This document shows positions 26,787 through 36,635 of a stretch of 64,000 bases of DNA, piece by piece (position 1 is the first letter of the stretch; every line of letters starts with the position of its first letter). The translations under genes were made by a program, and so were the position numbers. The DNA lies in NCBI RefSeq assembly GCF_042649045.1, contig NZ_JBHSEF010000010.1, positions 72,661 to 136,660 of the forward strand. Direction: 5' to 3'. Below the pieces are notes generated by a model. It ran no database searches, had not been told where the DNA came from, and saw nothing but the letters and a program-made list of their open reading frames with translations. Source of the DNA: Chryseomicrobium palamuruense (GTDB lineage Bacteria; Bacillota; Bacilli; Bacillales_A; Planococcaceae).

Positions 26787-28057
26787 TGGCGGTACTTTTA
26801 TTTGTTAGCTTTCTAGTGTTGATTTTCCTAGGTGTGCCCATTGCATTTAGCTTAGGTTTATCTTCGCTACTTTATTTGATAATTGCTGATATTCCATTAA
26901 CAATTATTCCACAACGTATGTTTGGGGGATTAAATTCCTTTGTTCTCCTTTGTATTCCGGGCTTTATCCTAGCAGGAAACCTGATGAATGCAGGTGGTAT
27001 TACAGACCGTATCATCGGTTTTGCGGATAACGTATTTGGTCGCGTCCGGGGTGGTCTTGGCCTCGCAAACGTAGGAGCATCTATGGGATTTGCAGGAATT
27101 TCCGGGACTGCCCTCGCAGATACAGCGAGTATTGGTTCGATTCTAATTCCAGCTATGAAAAAGCAAGGCTATGGAGCAGGGTTCTCAGTCGCTGTAACAG
27201 CTTCTTCTTCCACAATTGGTGCCATTATTCCACCATCTCTTCCTATGATTATTGTAGGGACACTCGCTTCACTATCGATTGGTGACTTATTCTTAGCTGG
27301 AACGATTCCAGGGATTTTATTAGGGCTAGGCCTTATGATTCCGGTCTACATTATTTCAGTGAAACGTAATTATCCAAAAGGTGAGAAGAAGTCTCTTAAA
27401 GAAGTGTGGTCAAGTTTTACGGGTGCATTCTGGGCACTGTTTATGACGTTCATTATTCTTTGGGGAATACTCGGTGGTTTCTTTACTCCGACTGAAGCCG
27501 CTATTGTTGCTGTTATTTATGCATTTATTATTGGGATCTTTGTATACAAAGAATTACCGATTCGTAAAATTCCAGAAATCATGTTATCCACGATGACATC
27601 GACTGCAGCAATTATGTTACTTGTTGGATTTGCTAACCTTTTCGGATGGATCATGGTAGCTGAACAAATTCCACAAATGGTTGCTGACTTCATTCTCGGA
27701 ATTTCTACAAATGGCGTCATTGTTATTTTACTTATTATTGTTTTGCTTTTATTTGTTGGAACATTTATGGAGACGATTGCTGGACTCGTCATTCTTTTCC
27801 CAGTATTACTTCCAGTTGCGATGGAAGTAGGGATGGACCCGATTCAGTTCGGAGTAACGATGGTTCTTGCCATGATCATTGGAGTGGTCACGCCACCTGT
27901 TGGAGTCTGTCTATTTGTAGCGTCTCAGATAGGAAATGTTTCTATGGGTCATGCAACGAGGGAGCTGCTGCCTTTCCTAGGTGTTAGTATAATTGTTCTT
28001 CTCATCGTTGCGTTCGTTCCACAAGTGACGTTGTTCTTACCAAGTCTATTTGAATAA
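26786..28057 (+). CDS. TRAP transporter large permease (DctM family)
   Basis: 423 residues, about 11-12 membrane helices. DctM signatures: FVLLCIPGFILAGNLMNAGGIT, GASMGFAGISGTALADTASIG, ASSSTIGAIIPPS and TPPVGVCLF. It forms the sodium-driven channel with DctQ and DctP. Starts at ATG 26786 overlapping dctQ by one base. Confidence 0.92.
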   Translation: MAVLLFVSFLVLIFLGVPIAFSLGLSSLLYLIIADIPLTIIPQRMFGGLNSFVLLCIPGFILAGNLMNAGGITDRIIGFADNVFGRVRGGLGLANVGASMGFAGISGTALADTASIGSILIPAMKKQGYGAGFSVAVTASSSTIGAIIPPSLPMIIVGTLASLSIGDLFLAGTIPGILLGLGLMIPVYIISVKRNYPKGEKKSLKEVWSSFTGAFWALFMTFIILWGILGGFFTPTEAAIVAVIYAFIIGIFVYKELPIRKIPEIMLSTMTSTAAIMLLVGFANLFGWIMVAEQIPQMVADFILGISTNGVIVILLIIVLLLFVGTFMETIAGLVILFPVLLPVAMEVGMDPIQFGVTMVLAMIIGVVTPPVGVCLFVASQIGNVSMGHATRELLPFLGVSIIVLLIVAFVPQVTLFLPSLFE

Positions 28058-28071
28058 GGAGACAGAAGTCT

Positions 28072-29091
28072 ATGAAAGCTATTCAAGTTCAACAAGCGCA
28101 TGATTTACGTGTTGCTGAAATCGATAAACCTGCTGTTCAAGGGCCTAAAGATGTTTTAGTCAAAGTAAAACGGGCAGGAATTTGTGGATCTGATATGCAC
28201 ATTTACCATGGTACCAACCCTCTTGCCACGTATCCACGCATGTTAGGACACGAAATCGCGGGAGAAGTCGTTGAAGTAGGTGCGGAAGTAACGGATTTGT
28301 CAATTGGAGATCACGTGGTTGTCGAGCCGATTCGCTACTGCGGAGAATGCTATGCTTGTCGAAAAGGACGTCCGAATGTATGTAAAGAGTTGTCGGTATT
28401 CGGTGTACACGAAGACGGAGGAATGAGAGAATTCTTCGTCCTTCCTGAACGTCAATTACATAAAGTGAATGCCGACTTACCTTGGGAAGAAGTGGTCCTT
28501 GCAGAGCCTTATTCGATAGGAGCACAGGCTGTCTGGAGAGGCAATGTGCAGGCAGGAGATTTCGTTTTTATTCACGGATGCGGTCCTATCGGCATTTGTA
28601 TTTTAAAAATGGCGAAGCTTGCAGGGGCTACTGTCATGATGTCCGATTTAAAACAAGAGCGACTTGATTTTGCGAAAGCAAATGGGGCAGATGTGGTTGT
28701 TTCTCCTTTAGAAGAAGATGTTCTTTCAAAACTGATGGAAGTTACACGTGACGAAGGAGCTAACGTGGTGATTGATGCAGTCTGTTTACCACAGACTGTA
28801 GAGCAGTCTATCCATTTGGCTTCTGTTGCAGGAACAATTGTCATTTTAGGGTTTGACGAGCGACCTTCTCAAATCCCACAGTTGCCAATTACGAAAAAAG
28901 AGCTAACAATTGTTGGCTCTCGCTTGCAGACGAACCAGTTTGCCAAAGTGGTTTCTCTTTTAAATGAAGGCAAGCTAAGAGAAGAGGGATTGATTACGCA
29001 CCGCTTCTCGATTGATCAAGCACAAGAGGCATTCACATTTGTAGAGAACAATCCGGACACGGTTCGCAAAGCACTGATCGAATTTTCTTAA
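28072..29091 (+). CDS. Zinc-dependent alcohol/sugar-acid dehydrogenase (YjmD-like)
   Basis: 339 residues of the medium-chain dehydrogenase family. Catalytic zinc: CGSDMH and GHE; structural zinc cysteines in CGECYACRKGRPNVC; NAD site IHGCGPIGICILKMAKL. B. subtilis has a comparable YjmD in its exu locus and related enzymes oxidise galactonate or gulonate. The exact substrate is not readable. GGAGAC precedes the ATG. Confidence 0.85.
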   Translation: MKAIQVQQAHDLRVAEIDKPAVQGPKDVLVKVKRAGICGSDMHIYHGTNPLATYPRMLGHEIAGEVVEVGAEVTDLSIGDHVVVEPIRYCGECYACRKGRPNVCKELSVFGVHEDGGMREFFVLPERQLHKVNADLPWEEVVLAEPYSIGAQAVWRGNVQAGDFVFIHGCGPIGICILKMAKLAGATVMMSDLKQERLDFAKANGADVVVSPLEEDVLSKLMEVTRDEGANVVIDAVCLPQTVEQSIHLASVAGTIVILGFDERPSQIPQLPITKKELTIVGSRLQTNQFAKVVSLLNEGKLREEGLITHRFSIDQAQEAFTFVENNPDTVRKALIEFS

Positions 29092-29108
29092 TGGAGAGGA
29101 GGCCAACT

Positions 29109-29741
29109 ATGTTGACGAAATACGAAACATTATTGAAACTGAAAGACCTGAGCGTCGTCGCTGTCATCCGTGGCGCTTCTGCAGAGGAGGCCATTGAAGT
29201 CTCGCGTGCAGCTGCGGCTGGGGGAATGAAAGCCATCGAAGTGACCTACACGACGCCGAATGTCGGAGATGCTTTCCGTGCACTTCAAGACGAGGATTGT
29301 CTTGTCGGTGCTGGCACAGTGTTAGACGCAGAAACGGCACGCCATGCAATTTTACACGGAGCACAGTTCGTCGTGAGTCCCCATTTTAATCCGGAAATCA
29401 GTACCATGTGCAACCGTTATGCGATTCCGTATCTACCTGGTTGTTTGACCATCAAAGAGATGGTGCAAGCAGCGGAGCACGGCCATGAGTTGATCAAATT
29501 GTTCCCTGCGAACAATTTTGACCCTTCCTTCATCGCTTCGGTCAAAGGACCCCTTCCGCATGTACACATCATGCCGACTGGGGGAGTCAATCTATCGTCA
29601 GTCAGAGCCTGGTTGGATGCGGGAGCATTTGCTGTAGGAGTAGGAAGCGACTTAACGAAAGCCTACCGTTCAGGTGGCGCGCAAGCTGTCACAGAACTCG
29701 CAGAAGCTTACGTGGCCTCGGTATCAAAGGAGGGTGAATGA
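29109..29741 (+). CDS. kdgA: KDPG/KHG aldolase
   Basis: About 210 residues, class I aldolase of the Eda family. Motifs: VAVIRGASAEEA, AGTVLDAE, VSPHFNPE, LPGCLT and KLFPANNFDPSF, whose Lys should form the Schiff base; MPTGGV follows. I use ATG 29109 because GAGAGGAGG lies just upstream; an in-frame ATG at 29091 overlaps the previous stop. It splits KDPG made by KdgK into pyruvate and glyceraldehyde 3-phosphate. Confidence 0.9.
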   Translation: MLTKYETLLKLKDLSVVAVIRGASAEEAIEVSRAAAAGGMKAIEVTYTTPNVGDAFRALQDEDCLVGAGTVLDAETARHAILHGAQFVVSPHFNPEISTMCNRYAIPYLPGCLTIKEMVQAAEHGHELIKLFPANNFDPSFIASVKGPLPHVHIMPTGGVNLSSVRAWLDAGAFAVGVGSDLTKAYRSGGAQAVTELAEAYVASVSKEGE

Positions 29742-29745
29742 TTCC

Positions 29746-30816
<1,071 letters not shown>

Positions 30817-30817
30817 T

Positions 30818-31651
30818 ATGTACACACACGAAAATCTAAACGGTCGAACAGCCGTTATTACCGGTGGTAGTGGCGTACTGTGCTCCGCAATGGCAAAAGA
30901 ACTTGCGAAACAAGGTGTGCGTGTCGCCCTTCTCAATCGGACAATTGAAAAAGGTCAAGCAATCGCTGATGAGATTAATGCATTTGGCGGTAAGGCCGTT
31001 GCCTTCCAAGCAGACGTTCTAGACCGTGCCTCACTTGAAACTGCACGTGATCAAGTTCTTTCAGAATTTGGACAAGTGGATATTCTCATCACGGGTGCAG
31101 GAGGAAATCAACCGACGGCTACAACGACAAATGAAGTATTTGGTGAAGGGGACGAATCGCAAACATTCTTTGATATGGATGCACACGCGTTTTCGAAAGT
31201 GTTTGATTTAAACTTCACTGGAACGTTTTTAACGTCTCAAGTCTTTGGTAAAGAACTTCTTAAGTCCAAACATCCAGTCATCTTGAACATCTCGTCGATG
31301 AGTGCCTATTCGCCAATGACAAAGGTTCCTGCCTATAGTGCAGCTAAAGCATCTATCAACAATTTCACGATGTGGATGGCCGTCCATTTCGCAGAAGTAG
31401 GACTTCGCGTAAACGCACTCGCACCAGGATTCGTCTTGACGGAGCAAAATCGAACATTGTTAACCAATGACGATGGAAGCCTAACAGAGCGTTCTCACAA
31501 AATCATGACTCATACACCCATGCGCCGATTTGGAAAGCCAGAAGATCTTCTAGGGACGATGTTGTGGCTAGTTGATGAATCCTATTCTGGATTCGTGACA
31601 GGTGTCACAGTTCCAGTCGATGGCGGATTCATGGCGTATTCAGGAGTTTAA
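30818..31651 (+). CDS. uxuB: D-mannonate oxidoreductase / fructuronate reductase, SDR type (UxuB/YjmF)
   Basis: 277 residues from ATG 30818 (GCGGGAGG upstream). Short-chain dehydrogenase: TGGSGVLCSAMAKELAKQG cofactor site, NISSMSA, catalytic Tyr-Lys in YSAAKAS, and a VDGGF C-terminus. By position beside uxuA it corresponds to B. subtilis YjmF, which reduces fructuronate to mannonate. No uronate isomerase (UxaC) gene is in this operon, so that step must be encoded elsewhere. Confidence 0.88.
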   Translation: MYTHENLNGRTAVITGGSGVLCSAMAKELAKQGVRVALLNRTIEKGQAIADEINAFGGKAVAFQADVLDRASLETARDQVLSEFGQVDILITGAGGNQPTATTTNEVFGEGDESQTFFDMDAHAFSKVFDLNFTGTFLTSQVFGKELLKSKHPVILNISSMSAYSPMTKVPAYSAAKASINNFTMWMAVHFAEVGLRVNALAPGFVLTEQNRTLLTNDDGSLTERSHKIMTHTPMRRFGKPEDLLGTMLWLVDESYSGFVTGVTVPVDGGFMAYSGV

Positions 31652-31653
31652 AG

Positions 31654-32286
31654 ATGAAACTACAACTTGCGCTTGACCGAATGACACGAGACGAATGTTT
31701 ATCGTTGATTCAAGAAACGTATGAGTTTGTGGATATTGTGGAAATGGGAACTGGGGTCATTAAAGAATATGGGATGGCGATAATAAGGGAAGTTCACAGC
31801 CAGTTTCCGGGTAAAACGCTTCTAGCGGACATGAAGACGTGTGATGCTGGGAAGCATGAAGCCAAACAAGCATTTGAAGCGGGAGCTGAGATTGTAACAG
31901 CCATGGCATTTTCAGCTGACCGGACAATTGAAGAGATGTTAGAAGTGGCTCAAGAGTACCAGGGAATTATATTGATTGACCTTCTTGGTATTCACGATGT
32001 GGTTCGAGTGAAAGAACTATATGCCCTAGGCGTGCGCCACTTTTGCTTGCATAAAGGAAAAGACATGCAGTCGACGAATCATTTGGCAAAGGCAGAGGAT
32101 TTTGAGCTGGTTCAAGGTCTGGCTGAGTGTACAATCTATATTGCCGGCGGAATCACTCAGGAGACGGTTCATCATTTCAAAGACACCCCAATAGATATAT
32201 TGATTGTCGGCAGCGGAATCACTGGTGCAAAAATTCCAGCCCAAGCTGCACAACACTTGAAACAAGAAATGCAGAATATTAACTAA
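31654..32286 (+). CDS. hxlA: 3-hexulose-6-phosphate synthase (HxlA/HPS)
   Basis: 210 residues of the OMP-decarboxylase superfamily: LALDRM at the start, the LADMKTCDAG metal and catalytic motif, and AGGIT with GSGIT phosphate loops near the end. The K-T-x-D-A-G form points to HPS rather than keto-gulonate-phosphate decarboxylase, although that relative cannot be ruled out. It starts two bases after uxuB. With HxlB it would join or release formaldehyde from ribulose/hexulose phosphates. Confidence 0.82.
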   Translation: MKLQLALDRMTRDECLSLIQETYEFVDIVEMGTGVIKEYGMAIIREVHSQFPGKTLLADMKTCDAGKHEAKQAFEAGAEIVTAMAFSADRTIEEMLEVAQEYQGIILIDLLGIHDVVRVKELYALGVRHFCLHKGKDMQSTNHLAKAEDFELVQGLAECTIYIAGGITQETVHHFKDTPIDILIVGSGITGAKIPAQAAQHLKQEMQNIN

Positions 32287-32302
32287 TGTAGGTAAAGAAG
32301 AG

Positions 32303-32344
32303 AGACCTGTTCTGAATCTGTTGATTCGGACCAGGTCTTGTTTC
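32303..32344 (+). terminator. Terminator of the hexuronate operon
   Basis: AGACCTGTTCTGAATC pairs along 16 positions (one mismatch, one wobble) with GATTCGGACCAGGTCT across loop TGTT; TGTTTCTG follows. Confidence 0.7.
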
Positions 32345-32489
32345 TGTAATGGGACCAATGTACAGCTTCTTATCATGTGAAAATATAATAGCCTCTAACG
32401 ATTAGATATTATTATCGCTCTACATAAAATACATTAAATTTATTTATCGGATTATGAAGCGTATAGTGAACATAGAAGAGGTGATTGTT

Positions 32490-33224
32490 ATGGAATACAT
32501 CTTAATGTTCATTATTGGGCTTGTCGCAACGACGCTTGGGACGCTAGCAGGTGGCGGAGGATTAATCAGTTTGCCTGCTATGCTCCTCCTCGGTGTGCCG
32601 GTGCATTCTGCGATTGGAGCAAATAAGGTGTCGAACACAGTAAGTTCGTTCTCAAGTTTCTATTATTTGATTCGAAAAAAGAGAATCACACTGAAAGAAT
32701 CCGCATGGATCATTCCTGTGAGTTTGACTGGGGGAGTGACCGGAGGTATGATTGCTACAGCCATTCCGGAAGAACAGATGTATCTGGTTGTGACAGGATT
32801 ACTCCTGTTTGCATTCGTAACTTCATTTCTTGGGAAGAAAGGCTTTTCAGGTGAAGAGTCTCTCACAATCACTAAGAAAAGTGCCGCTGGCTTGTATAGT
32901 ATCGGTATCTATGATGGCCTCTTCGGACCGGGTCAGGGTACATTGATGCTCTATTTATTCAGTTACTTAAATATCTCCTACATACGTTCTGTCGGATTTG
33001 TCCGACTCGCTACTTTTTCAAGCTGCTTCGGAGCAGCCATTACGTACACGATAGCTGGAGAAATTATCTGGCCATTGACAATTGCACTTTTACTTGGTTC
33101 CGTGACCGGTGCACAGACTGGAGTACGAATAGCGGAGAAATTAAATCCAGCCTACGTGAAACCAATCCTTCGGGTTGTCACGATTCTCTTGATTGTGCAG
33201 ATTTTATGGACACAATTTTCTTAA
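32490..33224 (+). CDS. TauE/SafE-family membrane exporter
   Basis: About 244 residues with eight or so membrane helices; the two repeat motifs LAGGGGLISLPAMLLLG..HSAIGANKVSN and YDGLFGPGQGTLML..R are diagnostic of TauE/SafE (DUF81). ATG 32490 has AGAGGTGATT upstream and is preferred to ATG 32454. Family members export sulfite, sulfoacetate or other organic anions; no neighbour fixes the substrate. Stands alone between the hexuronate operon and the XRE regulator. Confidence 0.85.
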   Translation: MEYILMFIIGLVATTLGTLAGGGGLISLPAMLLLGVPVHSAIGANKVSNTVSSFSSFYYLIRKKRITLKESAWIIPVSLTGGVTGGMIATAIPEEQMYLVVTGLLLFAFVTSFLGKKGFSGEESLTITKKSAAGLYSIGIYDGLFGPGQGTLMLYLFSYLNISYIRSVGFVRLATFSSCFGAAITYTIAGEIIWPLTIALLLGSVTGAQTGVRIAEKLNPAYVKPILRVVTILLIVQILWTQFS

Positions 33225-33283
33225 GATATGTTCAAGTTTGGATACATTAAAAATAAATTTTTGATTCTTAAAAGTGATAATTA

Positions 33284-33316
33284 AAGCCCTGTTCTAGAAA
33301 CGGCCAGATCAGGGTT
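33284..33316 (+). terminator. Weak hairpin after the TauE/SafE gene
   Basis: CCCTG-TCT pairs with AGA-CAGGG with one internal T-T mismatch; the tail is only moderately T-rich. Confidence 0.35.
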
Positions 33317-33406
33317 GAATAGCGTTTCTAAAACAACTTTAGTTTACTTTTTCGAAATAGGATTCATTTTCTCTCGCAAAACTCTACAATGATCACCCCA
33401 CACCAC

Positions 33407-33895
33407 TTACCGGGACGACACCACTAAAAACTGAATCGGCTCATCCGTATAGTTGTACCAATAATGCGACTGATTTGACGAGTAGTAGTTGGATTGCCCT
33501 TCTCTAAGTATCATTTCTTCCTCATCAAGCTTCAGTGTCAACGTCCCTTTGACGACAAACACAAACTCGTGTCCATGATGAGAAAACGGCTTCCCGTCAC
33601 TTTCTTTAGGCTCGAGGGTGACGAGAATCGGATGAAAATCCGGGTTAGGGAACGCCACCGCAAGATCTTCGTAATAGAACGAGGCATCTTCAAAGGGACG
33701 TTCGGTGCCAGAGAAAAAGAGGCTCGGGTTCACATCCAGCACTTCGGCGATTTTCCGCAGCGATTCAAGTGTCACACTTGATTTTCCGCGCTCTACTTGA
33801 GACAGGAAGCTGATGGAAACCCCTGCGCCTTCCGCTAAGTCTTTCAAGGTCATCTTTTTCTCTTTTCGAATTTTTTTTAATTGCTCTCCTACCAC
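33407..33895 (-). CDS. XRE-family regulator with C-terminal cupin domain
   Basis: About 162 residues. HTH of the XRE type at residues ~4-58 (LKKIRKEKKMTLKDLAEGAGVS..LSQVERG), then a cupin barrel (~90-160) with the HHGHEFVFVVKGTLTL metal/ligand strand. I choose GTG 33895, nine bases after AGGAG; GTG 33901 is alternative. It is divergent from the MHS transporter and probably controls it. Such XRE-cupin proteins commonly regulate amino-acid or polyamine metabolism, which would suit the ornithine-cyclodeaminase-family gene nearby. Confidence 0.85.
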   Translation of the reverse strand: MVGEQLKKIRKEKKMTLKDLAEGAGVSISFLSQVERGKSSVTLESLRKIAEVLDVNPSLFFSGTERPFEDASFYYEDLAVAFPNPDFHPILVTLEPKESDGKPFSHHGHEFVFVVKGTLTLKLDEEEMILREGQSNYYSSNQSHYWYNYTDEPIQFLVVSSR

Positions 33896-33956
33896 ATGCA
33901 CTCACTCCTTCCTCTAATCATTCCGTCTCCATATAAACCTGTCAATAAAAAACATA

Positions 33957-33985
33957 TTGACAGAATAATCTATCTTGTCTAAAAT
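33957..33985 (+). promoter_or_regulatory. Sigma-A promoter of the MHS transporter
   Basis: TTGACA (33957-33962), a 17-base spacer, TAAAAT (33980-33985). Confidence 0.7.
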
Positions 33986-33987
33986 CA

Positions 33988-34010
33988 AAATTGAAGTCAC
34001 ACTTCAATTT
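33988..34010 (+). promoter_or_regulatory. Candidate operator, 9-bp perfect inverted repeat
   Basis: AAATTGAAG-TCACA-CTTCAATTT immediately follows the -10 box and overlaps the expected transcription start, so a repressor bound here would block the transporter operon. The divergent XRE-cupin protein is the likely ligand. Confidence 0.6.
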
Positions 34011-34034
34011 CAGGGGATGAAAAGGGGAAACATC

Positions 34035-35315
34035 ATGGATCAAAAAACTACACGACGAGTTTTGATTGCCAGTCTCGTGGGAAGTTCAATCGAATGGTTC
34101 GACTACTTCTTATACGGTACGATGGCGGCACTCGTCTTCAATCAATTATTCTTTGTCAGCGAAGACCCGACTGTTGGTCTTATTTTAGCATACGCGTCGT
34201 TTGCCTTATCGTTCTTTATCCGTCCATTTGGAGGCGTCATCTTTAGTCACATCGGGGACCGCATCGGGCGCAAAAAAACGCTCGTCATGACACTGAGTCT
34301 GATGGGAGCAGCGACCTTTGCGATGGGTCTGTTGCCTACCTACCAAGCCATTGGTGTTGCTGCACCAATTATCTTGATCACGCTTCGCCTGATTCAAGGG
34401 TTAGGTATCGGAGGAGAATGGGGAGGCGCTCTGCTTCTCGCAACAGAATATGCACCGCCGGAACGTCGCGGATTCTTCGGTTCGATTCCGCAAATGGGTG
34501 TCACCATCGGTATGGTGATGGGAACGCTCGCGCTTTGGATCATGACACTTTTACCGGAGGCTGCGTTTATGTCATGGGGCTGGCGCGTACCATTCATCTT
34601 TAGTGCCTTGCTTGTTGTCTTTGGTCTCTGGATCCGGAAGGGAATTGACGAAACTCCTGAATTTAAGGCGGTTCAAGAAAGCGGTGAAATTCCCAAAGTG
34701 CCTATCGTGGAGACTCTTCGCTATCATTGGCGTGAAGTGTTGATTACGATTGGTGCCAAAGTCGTCGAAACGGCACCGTTCTATATCTTCAGTACATTTA
34801 TTGTTTCGTACGCGACAGCAAACCTTGGCTTCTCTCGCTCAGCGACACTTGGGGCCGTGATGATTGCCACTGTGGTTACGACCATCTTGATTCCAATCAT
34901 GGGAAGCTTGTCTGACCGCGTAGGTCGCAAGAAGATGTACATCGTAGGAACTGTCTCGATGATGGCTTATGCGTTCCCGTACTTCTGGTTGATTCATCAG
35001 GGTAGCGTGGCCTTACTTATCATTGCGACCATCATCGGTCTTGGAATCATCTGGGCACCTATTACGGCTGTTCTTGGAACGATGTTCTCGGAAATCTTTG
35101 AAGCTAAAGTTCGCTATACAGGGGTTTCTCTTGGATATCAAATCGGGGCAGCGGTAGCTGGAGGAACAGCGCCCCTTGTTGCGACAGCGCTTCTTGCTAC
35201 GTTTGAAAATTCCTATGTACCTGTAGCCATCTACATCATGTTCACAGCAGCGGTCTCACTCCTTGCCATCTGGGCAGTCAAAGGCCGTATGCAACAACCC
35301 GCTTACAAAGCGTAA
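34035..35315 (+). CDS. MFS transporter, metabolite:H+ symporter (MHS) type
   Basis: About 426 residues, 12 membrane helices. SIEWFDYFLYGTMAALVF in helix 1 and GDRIGRKKTLV in loop 2-3 are the MHS signatures (ProP/ShiA/KgtP relatives). ATG 34035 follows AAAGGGGAAAC; a TTG 33975 frame extends into the operator and is rejected. MHS carriers import small acids or zwitterions such as proline, betaine, shikimate or ketoglutarate. A terminator separates it from the cyclodeaminase-family gene. Confidence 0.88.
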   Translation: MDQKTTRRVLIASLVGSSIEWFDYFLYGTMAALVFNQLFFVSEDPTVGLILAYASFALSFFIRPFGGVIFSHIGDRIGRKKTLVMTLSLMGAATFAMGLLPTYQAIGVAAPIILITLRLIQGLGIGGEWGGALLLATEYAPPERRGFFGSIPQMGVTIGMVMGTLALWIMTLLPEAAFMSWGWRVPFIFSALLVVFGLWIRKGIDETPEFKAVQESGEIPKVPIVETLRYHWREVLITIGAKVVETAPFYIFSTFIVSYATANLGFSRSATLGAVMIATVVTTILIPIMGSLSDRVGRKKMYIVGTVSMMAYAFPYFWLIHQGSVALLIIATIIGLGIIWAPITAVLGTMFSEIFEAKVRYTGVSLGYQIGAAVAGGTAPLVATALLATFENSYVPVAIYIMFTAAVSLLAIWAVKGRMQQPAYKA

Positions 35316-35321
35316 CATCTT

Positions 35322-35352
35322 AGCCCGGAAACTCTCCGGGCTCTATTTTTTT
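35322..35352 (+). terminator. Terminator after the MHS gene
   Basis: AGCCCGGA-AACTC-TCCGGGCT followed by CTATTTTTTT. Confidence 0.85.
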
Positions 35353-35367
35353 GAGGAGGGACCACCT

Positions 35368-36342
35368 ATGCGACTCATCAATGATTCCATCATCCAACAC
35401 ATCTATAAAATGAGACATGCCATCCAGGACGTCGAAGATATGTTAGCGCACATCTCGGAAGGAAGTAACGTTAATCCACATCGTACCGTGATTCCGGTTG
35501 ATGAAAAAAATGGTTCAGTTCTCTATATGCCAAGTTCTGACGGCACTAACTACGGAGCGGTAAAAGTGGTGTCGATTTTTCCGGAAAACCCGTCGAAGCA
35601 GCTTCCGACAACCCAAGGAACCATTCTGCTCACAGAACTCACGACAGGTCGTCACGTAGCACTCGTTGCCGGATCCTACTTAACTCGCCTCCGGACTGGT
35701 GCCCTCAGTGCGATTTCCTGTAAACATCTTGCGCGCACAGATAGCAAGATACTTGCCGTTATCGGGACTGGTGCGATGGCCTTTGAACAAGTGCTCGGCA
35801 TTGTCGAAGTCCTCCCGATTCAGAAAATTTACCTGGTGAACCGTACCACGGAAAAAGCTGAACAATTTGCGGAGCGATTAGAAGCGTATGGCGTCAACGC
35901 CCAATTTGAAGTGGTGACTGATGCGGATAAAGCCGTTTCAAAAGCAGACGTGGTGTGCTGCGCGACGCGGTCTACACAAGATGTCTTCTCAGCGAGTGCT
36001 GTAAAGCCAGGCACCCATATTATAGGCGTGGGAAGCTACCTACCAGAAATGCGCGAAATCCCTGTAGATATAATTCCGAAAGCGGCTGCCATTTATGCGG
36101 ACGATGTAGAGGGCGTGCAAGTAGAGGCGGGTGAATTCATTGCAGCAGCAGAACAAGGCGAATGGCGTTTTGACGACTTATCCGGTGCTCTGCATGAATT
36201 AGTGGGGCAGGAATATAAACGAAATGCCAAAGCCATCACGATCTTCAAATCCGTCGGTGCCGCTCATTTTGACCTTGCCGTTGCGAAGGGTGTTTACCGT
36301 TTAGCGAAGCATCTTGGGGTAGGGGAAGACGTGGAGATGTAA
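35368..36342 (+). CDS. Ornithine cyclodeaminase / mu-crystallin family protein
   Basis: 324 residues from ATG 35368, after GAGGAGGG. NAD-binding VIGTGAMAFEQVLGI near residue 131 and GVGSYLPEMREIP late in the fold are family signatures. Members are ornithine or lysine cyclodeaminases, alanine dehydrogenases or ketimine reductases. The MHS neighbour and XRE-cupin regulator suggest amino-acid use, but the substrate is undetermined. The gene starts only 16 bases after the MHS terminator, so read-through is probable. Confidence 0.82.
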   Translation: MRLINDSIIQHIYKMRHAIQDVEDMLAHISEGSNVNPHRTVIPVDEKNGSVLYMPSSDGTNYGAVKVVSIFPENPSKQLPTTQGTILLTELTTGRHVALVAGSYLTRLRTGALSAISCKHLARTDSKILAVIGTGAMAFEQVLGIVEVLPIQKIYLVNRTTEKAEQFAERLEAYGVNAQFEVVTDADKAVSKADVVCCATRSTQDVFSASAVKPGTHIIGVGSYLPEMREIPVDIIPKAAAIYADDVEGVQVEAGEFIAAAEQGEWRFDDLSGALHELVGQEYKRNAKAITIFKSVGAAHFDLAVAKGVYRLAKHLGVGEDVEM

Positions 36343-36635
36343 ACGATAATTAGATCATTCCCAGAATGATAGTATGAAGTATGGTAAGTCATTCTGGAGG
36401 AATTAGTAGTTGACGGAATAAAAGGGCCTTTTCCTCAAACTTCTTTTGACTGGTCTTTATAGTATTATCAAGCTGGGATTAAAGAGGGTGAGGTAAACGG
36501 AGTAGAGAATTAAAATCTATCATAGCCTTTCTTCTATAAGTTTCCTAGTAGATATTATTTTGGACTAAAAATGCTTAGTTATTTGCATGAGTGCACAAGA
36601 TATTATCGATAAGAGAAGGAAGGGAGATAATTTCT
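36343..36635. other. Gap before the aldehyde dehydrogenase
   Basis: No gene is seen. CCAGAATGA and TCATTCTGG form a 9-bp perfect inverted repeat across a 19-base loop (about 36360-36397) without a T-tail; it may cap the preceding mRNA or be a protein site. Confidence 0.4.

Noticed and set aside
29674..29745. N-terminal extension of UxuA overlapping kdgA
   Set aside because: ATG 29746 has an ideal AAAGGAGGG site and gives the family's normal length.
35263..35367. N-terminal extension of the cyclodeaminase-family protein
   Set aside because: It runs through the MHS gene end and a terminator; ATG 35368 has GAGGAGGG and starts like the family.
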